Of a DNA stretch of 64,000 nt, positions 1-7,440 are shown piece after piece (position 1 is the first letter of the stretch; each line of letters starts with the position of its first letter). The stretch covers positions 144,953,937-145,017,936 of the forward strand of contig OV884011.1 of NCBI GenBank assembly GCA_930367205.1. Reading direction: 5' to 3'. The stretch is from Acanthosoma haemorrhoidale. Taxonomy: Eukaryota; Arthropoda; Insecta; Hemiptera; Acanthosomatidae. The notes beneath the pieces were generated by a model. It ran no database searches and had not been told where the DNA came from. It worked only from the letters and a program-made list of their open reading frames with translations. A program made the translations under genes and the position numbers.

Positions 1-398
1 TTTCTTTCAAAACCCCGGACCGGTCTACAATAGGGAGAAACAATGCACCGAAACTAAACATCCGAACTAGCGACTAAATCAAATTAGAAGATAAGAAACA
101 TCAAGGCTATAAATCCGACAGCTGAAATTCTCCGTAAATAGGAAAATTTGTAATATTATCGCATATCAAGCCTGTTAGAAGTAAGATAATCTGTAAGCTT
201 GTATTTATTGTATGACTGTGTGAATGCATTTATTTGTTATTAATATCCTGTGCCCAGGTTTTGGTCCGCCATCATGACTGCATCCAGGTTTCGAGTACAA
301 TCTGGATAAAGTCATGGTGACTAGCCAGAAACAGCTGAGACATCAATTATTCAACATTTTCTGAAACACCGATGGATCAACAGTCCAAAGAAAAATTC
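1..398 (+). repeat. Subrepeat A (full, ~397 bp) of unit 1
   Basis: It opens with TTCTTTCAAAACCCCGG and ends AAAGAAAAATTC. It aligns base for base with D and B over most of its length, with shared landmarks CGACTAAATCAAATTAGAAG, CCGACAGCTGAAATTCTCC, TTATTAATATCCTGTG and AGTCATGGTGACTAGCCAG. No ORF of note; nothing suggests coding. The same block starts every unit. Confidence 0.93.
311..321 (+). promoter_or_regulatory. Inverted repeat AGTCA-N3-TGACT in subrepeat A
   Basis: GTCATGGTGAC; with flanking A at 310 and T at 322 the arms are AGTCA and TGACT. The spacer is TGG here. The half-site TGACTAG is bZIP-like, but no factor can be assigned. Confidence 0.45.
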
Positions 399-811
399 TT
401 CTTTCAGAACCCCGGCCTAGTCTAGAGGAGGGCAGAACGATGCACCGAAAGTAAAAGGCCGAACTACCGACTAAATCAAATTAGAAGAAAAGAAACACCA
501 AGGCTATAATGCCGACAGCTGAGATTCTCTGTAAATAAGAAAATTTGTAATAGTATAGCTTTTCACGACTTTTTGAAGTAACAGGCTTTGTAAGCTTGTC
601 TTTAAACCATGAGTTAACCGTGTTGCATGCATTTATGTGTTATTTATATCCTGTGCTCAGGTCCTGGCACATTTCCAGGTTCTGGTCCGCCATCATGACT
701 GCATCCAGGTTTTGAGTACAATCTAGATGAAGTCATGATGACTAACCAGAACCAACTGAGACATCGAAGATTCAACATTCCCTGAGAACCTAATGGATCA
801 AAAGCCCTAGA
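399..811 (+). repeat. Subrepeat B (full, ~413 bp) of unit 1
   Basis: Direct copy of A starting TTCTTTCAGAACCCCGG. It is longer by about 24 bp, mostly from extra sequence around the two CCAGGT motifs (655-683). It holds AGTCATGATGACT at 731-743. A minus-strand ORF crosses it but starts at TTG and reads through repeat sequence, so I do not call it a gene. Unit 12 has lost the distinction between A and B. Confidence 0.92.
731..743 (+). promoter_or_regulatory. Inverted repeat AGTCA-N3-TGACT in subrepeat B
   Basis: AGTCATGATGACT with spacer TGA, followed by AACCAGAACCAACTGAGAC. Same place in the subrepeat as the element in A. Confidence 0.45.
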
Positions 812-1275
812 AAAGTATATCCAAGGCTGCAAAGGTAACAGTTGGGATTTCCTTTAAATAAGATAGTTTTTATAGTAGTCATGATGTTCTTTGCAGGTCT
901 TGTAGATGTAAGAGAATTTCTTAGCTTGTCTTTAACGTGTAATTTTACAGTTCTGCATGAATTTATTCGTGTTTTAGCGGCATATCCCGTGCTTTTTAAG
1001 TCTGTTAGAAGTATGAGAATTTGCCTTGGATGCCATTCATTTTTAGAGGTCTTTTTTCGTTTTTAATATTTAGCCTTTTGTAGTTACACGGGTAAATGGA
1101 TTTCTTCTACTATCTGTGCTTAATTTCACCCTTAGGATAAATAGTTGAGGTGTGAAATATCGTTAAAACTCTCAAACCGGTTAAATAATCAGTTTCGAAG
1201 CACTGTGAATGTGATAAAAGTCAATTCATGAAAACGAAATATTTAAAAATGTTTTTCTGAAACACCAAAATTATG
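812..1275 (+). repeat. Subrepeat C (5'-truncated, decayed) of unit 1
   Basis: Starting at CCAAGGCTGCAAAGG, the sequence aligns loosely with the interior of B: AACAGTTGGGATTTCC with GACAGCTGAGATTCTC, TAGCTTGTCTTTAA with AAGCTTGTCTTTAA, and CATATCCCGTGCT with TATATCCTGTGCT. Further on, GTGATAAAAGTCA matches GGATAAAGTCA, and TTTTCTGAAACACC at 1253-1266 repeats 357-370 exactly. The first ~100 bp of the subrepeat are missing and ~150 bp of other sequence is interspersed. The inverted-repeat motif of the other copies is lost here. A 61-codon ATG ORF (881-1066) lies inside and is probably incidental. Confidence 0.75.
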
Positions 1276-1675
1276 AAAATGTTCGTAAATATGTGGTAAA
1301 TAATGGTAGATATATTTAAACCAAAAAAAATTAATTATTGTAATCCAAAATATTCCAGATGTTTATCTGGACACTCTAGTCTAGACGTCTGACCTTGCAA
1401 TTTTTTCAAGAGAGTTGTATATCTGCATATTTTTAGACCTCAATCGTTTTTAATTATACAATTATAGATTCTCAATAGCTTTATTCTATTTCCTGTAGCT
1501 TGGCTACATTTTATACATGTTATAATAAAAAAATAGCCATAGTAAAGACCTCAATCGTCCCGTATTCATGTACTAGTTGGGACAGGTTGTGTGGTGGTCT
1601 TAGTTACGGTCCGCAAATATAGATGCCCAAACGCTTTTACGCCACATTCCCAGTGTAAAGTGTGTCTTCTCTAGT
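1276..1675 (+). other. Unique stretch without a gene in unit 1
   Basis: AT-rich sequence with no ORF of note and no similarity to the subrepeats. It holds a hairpin TCCAGAT-GTTT-ATCTGGA (1354-1371), the palindrome AGACGTCT just after it, a small hairpin TGTAGC-TTG-GCTACA (about 1495-1509), and two copies of AGACCTCAATCGT (1435-1447 and 1546-1558). If the candidate gene is real, this is its upstream region. Confidence 0.6.
1354..1371 (+). other. Perfect 7-bp stem, 4-nt loop hairpin
   Basis: TCCAGATGTTTATCTGGA: arms TCCAGAT and ATCTGGA around GTTT. It is present unchanged in every unit I checked. It is followed by CTAGTCTAGACGTCTGACC, itself rich in short palindromes. No known element is recognised. 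Confidence 0.5.
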
Positions 1676-1682
1676 TATAGTA
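1676..1682 (+). promoter_or_regulatory. TATA-like element before the candidate gene
   Basis: TATAGTA within CTAGTTATAGTATTC, followed by an unusually GC-rich stretch (CGGAGCGGCG) for this AT-rich unit. A possible start lies 33 bp on at TGCAGAT (A at 1709) or 38 bp on at ATAAGTT (A at 1714). In units 7, 8 and 10-12 the latter reads TCAGTT, matching the arthropod-type initiator TCAGTT. In AT-rich DNA a TATA-like string alone is weak evidence. Confidence 0.25.
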
Positions 1683-1809
1683 TTCATTATCGGAGCGGCG
1701 TGTTGTGCAGATAAGTTCGGTTAGTTGAACATAAGAATCCAAATGCATTGCGTATGACTGTGTGACTTACTACTTGCCTATTTACGGTGTGAAAATCGGT
1801 TTCCATTCA

Positions 1810-3016
1810 ATGTCGCTACATCTTATCAGGTATGTGAACATATTTATTTGGGTATTTCTAGTCTAGGTTTACAAAGTGAAATTAAATATGTGAGTTTTAA
1901 CATGGATCATGCTAAAAGGTGTTTGTTGGAAATATGCTTACTCTCCATGTATGGTTGACAATTGCTGTAAATATGCAAATGTAATATATTAGTGATTTTC
2001 GCAGATGCATCTCTTCAGTTAACGGTGTGCGGTTATTTTTATTTTAAAAGTATATGAGCGGTTTTTTTTTTGTTTGAATATATTAAAATAGTTTACTAAT
2101 TCATACTAACTTTAAAATTCACGTAGCAATAATTTGTCGACTAAAAAAAAAATTGAGCAAATATTTGCTTATCTGCCTTCGAATCACAAGTATTAATAAT
2201 TTGTTCGTTATTTACAATTTTAAAACGTGTAGAATGTGGTCCATGGAAGTTTGCAAATGAAATTCATATTATTACTTATTTGTATTCAAGATAATATTTG
2301 TCTAAAACTGCTGGAACAAAGAAGGGAATATTTACATTCCAGGAGGGGATCTGTTGTATGATTAGCAGCAAAGGAGGCATTTTTTTAAAATTTCTGATTC
2401 CTGCTATGTCAAAATGTAATTAGTTTTCTTTGGTTTTCCTAGATAACCTTCATTTAGGAAACTCTTCAAATGATTGCTCCTAAACGTTGTATCCAATGTC
2501 TTGGCTATAGTATAATCCATGTTATTCTTGGCATGGTGGTGAATTTATTTTGGAGACTACCATAGTAGTTTCCTAAGTTGGTTTCTCCGGTGTCTATGTT
2601 GGTCTGTTCTGTACACGGTTTTTGTCTTGTTGCGAGAAAATTCGATATTCTCTTCCATATGTAAACCGTATTTCTTTTAAGTGTGTTATTATTCGGAAAG
2701 GTTTATGTTTGTTATATTTTGTGGGATATATTGATTTAGCCATATGGGCTATCGGTTATTTTTTCTAACATGAGTAACTAGCCTCCTAGTTTTTGTTGGG
2801 TTTTCCTGCCTGGCTTGTGTTTTATTGCTTTCTCATAGCGAGATGTTTCCCGAGAATAATGGTCTCAGGTATGTTAGGGATCTTTCACTTATAGCCCGTC
2901 CGAGGTACAAAGACGACCCCAAACATTTTTCTTATTTTGTACACACCATTGTTACTAGTTGGTTTATAGGAACAGGTGTTCCCAAGATTATTTTTTGCAC
3001 TAAAATAAATAATTAA
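1810..3016 (+). CDS. Candidate two-exon small ORF, unit 1
   Basis: Function unknown; no family recognised. Proposed exons are 1810-1829 and 2839-3016. The ATG exon (MSLHLI plus two bases) ends at CAG|GTATGT, a consensus donor. The intron has CTAAC at 2765-2769, a pyrimidine-rich tract and the acceptor TCATAG at 2838. The join completes an AGC Ser codon and stays in frame to the TAA. The 65-residue product has a basic/acidic middle (RPRYKDDPKH, residues 27-36), then a hydrophobic run at about 37-60 (FSYFV, TIVTSWFIG, IIF) that could be one membrane segment. No signal peptide. Reading through the donor meets a stop at 1864. Kozak context is weak (T at -3). An unspliced reading would have to start at the non-ATG 2825 or at ATG 2843 (57 codons). 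Could still be chance; no transcript data. Confidence 0.35.
2062..2071 (+). repeat. Variable T tract in the candidate intron
   Basis: T homopolymer after GAGCGG: 10 T in unit 1, 12 in units 2-5, 11 in units 6-17. Together with the A run at 2143-2152 and an A7/A8 run near 1530, it explains every one- or two-base length difference between units. It may partly reflect sequencing error at homopolymers, although the block-wise pattern suggests real inheritance. Confidence 0.85.
2839..2868 (+). other. Possible 30-nt micro-exon, unit 1
   Basis: The same acceptor at 2838 is followed after 30 nt by a second consensus donor, CTCAG|GTATGT. This allows an alternative in which 2839-2868 is an internal micro-exon and the rest of the ORF is intronic. 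No convincing partner acceptor was found downstream. The silent variants beyond 2868 argue mildly for the longer exon. Confidence 0.2.
3004..3009 (+). terminator. AATAAA polyadenylation signal overlapping the ORF end
   Basis: AATAAA inside the last codons before the TAA at 3014-3016. It is kept in 16 units but destroyed in unit 17 (AATATA). In AT-rich sequence this may be coincidental. Confidence 0.25.
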
Positions 3017-3174
3017 CTATAAGGAAACTGATACAGTTACTGTAGATTAGCTTTATCGGAGTGAAGGTGTGGGGTCAATTATATTAGGATCTACAAGTAT
3101 AGATATAGGGATAACCAGAATTTAGCATAAATCGATTTAAATAATACCATTTAGGTTGGCTAACGCCCCTTTAT

Positions 3175-3180
3175 AATAAA
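3175..3180 (+). terminator. AATAAA polyadenylation signal after the candidate gene
   Basis: AATAAA within TTTATAATAAATATC, 159 bp past the stop and 28 bp before the subrepeat cluster starts. A T/G-containing stretch (CAGTTTAATTGT) follows at about 3194-3205. Its place at the end of the unique half fits a transcript end, but it is only a hexamer. Confidence 0.3.
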
Positions 3181-3207
3181 TATCATAACTCACCAGTTTA
3201 ATTGTAA

Positions 3208-3323
3208 ATCCAGGATTTTAGTACAATCTTGATGAAGTCATGATGACTAACAAGAACCAGCTGAGAGATGGAAGATTCAAAATTTCCAAGACCTCAATAG
3301 ATCAACCGCCCAAAGGAATATTC
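3208..3323 (+). repeat. Subrepeat D' (5'-truncated) of unit 1
   Basis: From ATCCAGGATTTTAGTACAATC onward this matches the last ~115 bp of A, B and D, ending at AAAGGAATATTC. The front of the subrepeat is absent, so its left edge marks where the subrepeat cluster begins. It contains AGTCATGATGACT at 3236-3248. Confidence 0.88.
3236..3248 (+). promoter_or_regulatory. Inverted repeat AGTCA-N3-TGACT in subrepeat D'
   Basis: AGTCATGATGACT with spacer TGA. It lies 220 bp after the stop of the candidate gene, as the first element of the subrepeat cluster. Confidence 0.45.
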
Positions 3324-3719
3324 TTCTTTCAGAACTCCGACCCTGTCTAGAGGAGGCAAATCGACGCACTGAAAGAAAACGGCCAAACTAGCGACTAAAG
3401 CAAATAAGAAGAAATGCAGCACCAAGACTTTAATGCCGACAGCTGAAATTCTCCGTAAATATGAAAATGTGTAATACTATAGTATATCAAGCCTGTAAGA
3501 AGTAAGATACTTTGTTAGCTTGTATCAATCAAATGTCTGTGTTGCATGGATTAATTTGTTATTAATATCCTGTGTCCAGCACCTGGTCCACTATCATGAC
3601 TATGTCATGGTTTTGAGTATAACCTGGATGAAGTCATGCTGACTAGCCAGAACCAACCGAGACATTGAAAATTCAACATTTCTTTAGACCACAAAGGATC
3701 AAAAGCCGAAAGAAAGATT
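3324..3719 (+). repeat. Subrepeat D (full, ~397 bp) of unit 1
   Basis: It starts TTCTTTCAGAACTCCGACC and runs into A of the next unit with the same 397-bp spacing as A to B. It shares AACTAGCGACTAAA, GCCGACAGCTGAAATTCTCC and ATATCAAGCCTGT with A. It contains AGTCATGCTGACT at 3632-3644. The last 40 bp hold the GGATC/GGTTT marker that separates units 1-6 from units 7-17. Confidence 0.92.
3632..3644 (+). promoter_or_regulatory. Inverted repeat AGTCA-N3-TGACT in subrepeat D
   Basis: AGTCATGCTGACT with spacer TGC. It reads TGCTGAC across one arm, which resembles a Maf-type half-site; this is only a resemblance. Confidence 0.45.
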
Positions 3720-6700
3720 TTTCTTTCAAAACCCCGGACCGGTCTACAATAGGGAGAAACAATGCACCGAAACTAAACATCCGAACTAGCGACTAAATCA
3801 AATTAGAAGATAAGAAACATCAAGGCTATAAATCCGACAGCTGAAATTCTCCGTAAATAGGAAAATTTGTAATATTATCGCATATCAAGCCTGTTAGAAG
3901 TAAGATAATCTGTAAGCTTGTATTTATTGTATGACTGTGTGAATGCATTTATTTGTTATTAATATCCTGTGCCCAGGTTTTGGTCCGCCATCATGACTGC
4001 ATCCAGGTTTCGAGTACAATCTGGATAAAGTCATGGTGACTAGCCAGAAACAGCTGAGACATCAATTATTCAACATTTTCTGAAACACCGATGGATCAAC
4101 AGTCCAAAGAAAAATTCTTCTTTCAGAACCCCGGCCTAGTCTAGAGGAGGGCAGAACGATGCACCGAAAGTAAAAGGCCGAACTACCGACTAAATCAAAT
4201 TAGAAGAAAAGAAACACCAAGGCTATAATGCCGACAGCTGAGATTCTCTGTAAATAAGAAAATTTGTAATAGTATAGCTTTTCACGACTTTTTGAAGTAA
4301 CAGGCTTTGTAAGCTTGTCTTTAAACCATGAGTTAACCGTGTTGCATGCATTTATGTGTTATTTATATCCTGTGCTCAGGTCCTGGCACATTTCCAGGTT
4401 CTGGTCCGCCATCATGACTGCATCCAGGTTTTGAGTACAATCTAGATGAAGTCATGATGACTAACCAGAACCAACTGAGACATCGAAGATTCAACATTCC
4501 CTGAGAACCTAATGGATCAAAAGCCCTAGAAAAGTATATCCAAGGCTGCAAAGGTAACAGTTGGGATTTCCTTTAAATAAGATAGTTTTTATAGTAGTCA
4601 TGATGTTCTTTGCAGGTCTTGTAGATGTAAGAGAATTTCTTAGCTTGTCTTTAACGTGTAATTTTACAGTTCTGCATGAATTTATTCGTGTTTTAGCGGC
4701 ATATCCCGTGCTTTTTAAGTCTGTTAGAAGTATGAGAATTTGCCTTGGATGCCATTCATTTTTAGAGGTCTTTTTTCGTTTTTAATATTTAGCCTTTTGT
4801 AGTTACACGGGTAAATGGATTTCTTCTACTATCTGTGCTTAATTTCACCCTTAGGATAAATAGTTGAGGTGTGAAATATCGTTAAAACTCTCAAACCGGT
4901 TAAATAATCAGTTTCGAAGCACTGTGAATGTGATAAAAGTCAATTCATGAAAACGAAATATTTAAAAATGTTTTTCTGAAACACCAAAATTATGAAAATG
5001 TTCGTAAATATGTGGTAAATAATGGTAGATATATTTAAACCAAAAAAAATTAATTATTGTAATCCAAAATATTCCAGATGTTTATCTGGACACTCTAGTC
5101 TAGACGTCTGACCTTGCAATTTTTTCAAGAGAGTTGTATATCTGCATATTTTTAGACCTCAATCGTTTTTAATTATACAATTATAGATTCTCAATAGCTT
5201 TATTCTATTTCCTGTAGCTTGGCTACATTTTATACATGTTATAATAAAAAAATAGCCATAGTAAAGACCTCAATCGTCCCGTATTCATGTACTAGTTGGG
5301 ACAGGTTGTGTGGTGGTCTTAGTTACGGTCCGCAAATATAGATGCCCAAACGCTTTTACGCCACATTCCCAGTGTAAAGTGTGTCTTCTCTAGTTATAGT
5401 ATTCATTATCGGAGCGGCGTGTTGTGCAGATAAGTTCGGTTAGTTGAACATAAGAATCCAAATGCATTGCGTATGACTGTGTGACTTACTACTTGCCTAT
5501 TTACGGTGTGAAAATCGGTTTCCATTCAATGTCGCTACATCTTATCAGGTATGTGAACATATTTATTTGGGTATTTCTAGTCTAGGTTTACAAAGTGAAA
5601 TTAAATATGTGAGTTTTAACATGGATCATGCTAAAAGGTGTGTGTTGGAAATATGCTTACTCTCCATGTATGGTTGACAATTGCTGTAAATATGCAAATG
5701 TAATATATTAGTGATTTTGTCAGATGCATCTCTTCAGTTAACGGTGTGCGGTTATTTTTATTTTAAAAGTATATGAGCGGTTTTTTTTTTTTGTTTGAAT
5801 ATATTAAAATAGTTTACTAATTCATACTAACTTTAAAATTCACGTAGCAATAATTTGTCGACTAAAAAAAAAATTGAGCAAATATTTGCTTATCTGCCTT
5901 CGAATCACAAGTATTAATAATTTGTTCGTTATTTACAATTTTAAAACGTGTAGAATGTGGTCCATGGAAGTTTGCAAATGAAATTCATATTATTACTTAT
6001 TTGTATTCAAGATAATATTTGTCTAAAACTGCTGGAACAAAGAAGGGAATATTTACATTCCAGGAGGGGATCTGTTGTATGATTAGCAGCAAAGCAGGCA
6101 TTTTTTTAAAATTTCTGATTCCTGCTATGTCAAAATGTAATTAGTTTTCTTTGGTTTCCCTAGATAACCTTCATTTAGGAAACTCTTCAAATGATTGCTC
6201 CTAAACGTTGTATCCAATGTCTTGGCTATAGTATAATCCATGTTATTCTTGGCATGGTGGTGAATTTATTTTGGAGACTACCATAGTAGTTTCCTAAGTT
6301 GGTTTCTCCGGTGTCTATATTGGTCTGTTCTGTACACGGTTTTTGTCTTGTTGCGAGAAAATTCGATATTCTCTTCCATATGTAAACCGTATTTCTTTTA
6401 AGTGTGTTATTATTCGGAAAGGTTTATGTTTGTTATATTTTGTGGGATATATTGATTTAGCCATATGGGCTATCGGTTATTTTTTCTAACATGAGTAACT
6501 AGCCTCCTAGTTTTTGTTGGGTTTTCCTGCCTGGCTTGTGTTTTATTGTTTTCTCATAGCGAGATGTTTCCCGAGAATAATGGCCTCAGGTATGTTAGGG
6601 ATCTTTCACTTATAGCCCGACCGAGGTACAAAGACGACCCCAAACATTTTTCTTATTTTGTACACACCATTGTTACTAGTTGGTTTATAGGAACAGGTGT

Positions 6701-7440
6701 TCCCAAAATTATTTTTTGCACTAAAATAAATAATTAACTATAAGGAAACTGATACAGTTACTGTAGATTAGCTTTATCGGAGTGAAGGTGTGGGGTCAAT
6801 TATATTAGGATCTACAAGTATAGATATAGGGATAACCAGAATTTAGCATAAATCGATTTAAATAATACCATTTAGGTTGGCTAACGCCCCTTTATAATAA
6901 ATATCATAACTCACCAGTTTAATTGTAAATCCAGGATTTTAGTACAATCTTGATGAAGTCATGATGACTAACAAGAACCAGCTGAGAGATGGAAGATTCA
7001 AAATTTCCAAGACCTCAATAGATCAACCGCCCAAAGGAATATTCTTCTTTCAGAACTCCGACCCTGTCTAGAGGAGGCAAATCGACGCACTGAAAGAAAA
7101 CGGCCAAACTAGCGACTAAAGCAAATAAGAAGAAATGCAGCACCAAGACTTTAATGCCGACAGCAGAAATTCTCCGTAAATATGAAAATGTGTAATACTA
7201 TAGTATATCAAGCCTGTAAGAAGTAAGATACTTTGTTAGCTTGTATCAATCAAATGTCTGTGTTGCATGGATTAATTTGTTATTAATATCCTGTGTCCAG
7301 CACCTGGTCCACTATCATGACTATGTCATGGTTTTGAGTATAACCTGGATGAAGTCATGCTGACTAGCCAGAACCAACCGAGACATTGAAAATTCAACAT
7401 TTCTTTAGACCACAAAGGATCAAAAGCCGAAAGAAAGATT
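3720..7440 (+). repeat. Tandem unit 2 (3721 bp)
   Basis: Full unit with a 12-T tract, hence 3721 bp. It carries GTCAG instead of CGCAG near offset 2003 and GCAGAAA instead of GCTGAAA in subrepeat D, both shared with units 3-5. It retains GGACCGG at its start like unit 1, which makes it intermediate between unit 1 and the units 3-5 family. Confidence 0.98.
5529..6737 (+). CDS. Candidate two-exon small ORF, unit 2
   Basis: Exons 5529-5548 and 6560-6737. Same protein as unit 1. Silent codons: Gly15 GGC, Arg27 CGA, Lys56 AAA. The intron has a 12-T tract, and ATTGTTTTCTCATAG before the acceptor swaps one pyrimidine for another. Confidence 0.33.

Larger units (their letters stand above)
1..3719 (+). 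repeat. Tandem unit 1 (reference unit, 3719 bp)
   Basis: First full unit of the head-to-tail array; its first base is homologous to 3720, 7441, 11162 and so on. The phase is arbitrary because the window opens inside the array. It has the shortest T tract (10 T at 2062-2071, against 11 or 12 elsewhere), which explains its 3719 bp length. Private bases include G at 2374, T at 2437 and G at 2598, so it is the most distinct complete unit seen. All offsets quoted for other units are relative to this one. Confidence 0.98.

Noticed and set aside
644..832. Minus-strand ORF of 62 codons in subrepeat B, and its 68-codon variant at 41128-41334
   Set aside because: It starts at TTG, crosses a subrepeat boundary and has no splice or promoter context. 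The variant in unit 12 is simply the A/B deletion chimera read on the same strand.
881..1066. Forward ORF of 61 codons from ATG 881 (74 from TTG 842), repeated in every unit, ending in FFRF
   Set aside because: It lies within the decayed subrepeat C, whose homologous positions in A, B and D are not open in this frame. The longer form needs a TTG start. Its lack of change between units only reflects the general near-identity; the one change seen (Cys to Phe in unit 14) is non-silent.
2172..2190. Pol III B-box-like CCTTCGAATCA in the candidate intron
   Set aside because: Only partial agreement with GGTTCGANTCC, no convincing A box at the right distance, and no T-run terminator close downstream.
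1276..3207. Mobile element inserted between subrepeats
   Set aside because: No terminal inverted repeats, no target-site duplication at the edges, and no transposase or reverse transcriptase reading frame.
3241..3274. C/D-box snoRNA-like pair ATGATGA ... CTGA in the subrepeats
   Set aside because: The two boxes are only about 14 nt apart, with no room for a guide and no terminal stem. The ATGATGA string is part of the AGTCA-N3-TGACT inverted repeat.
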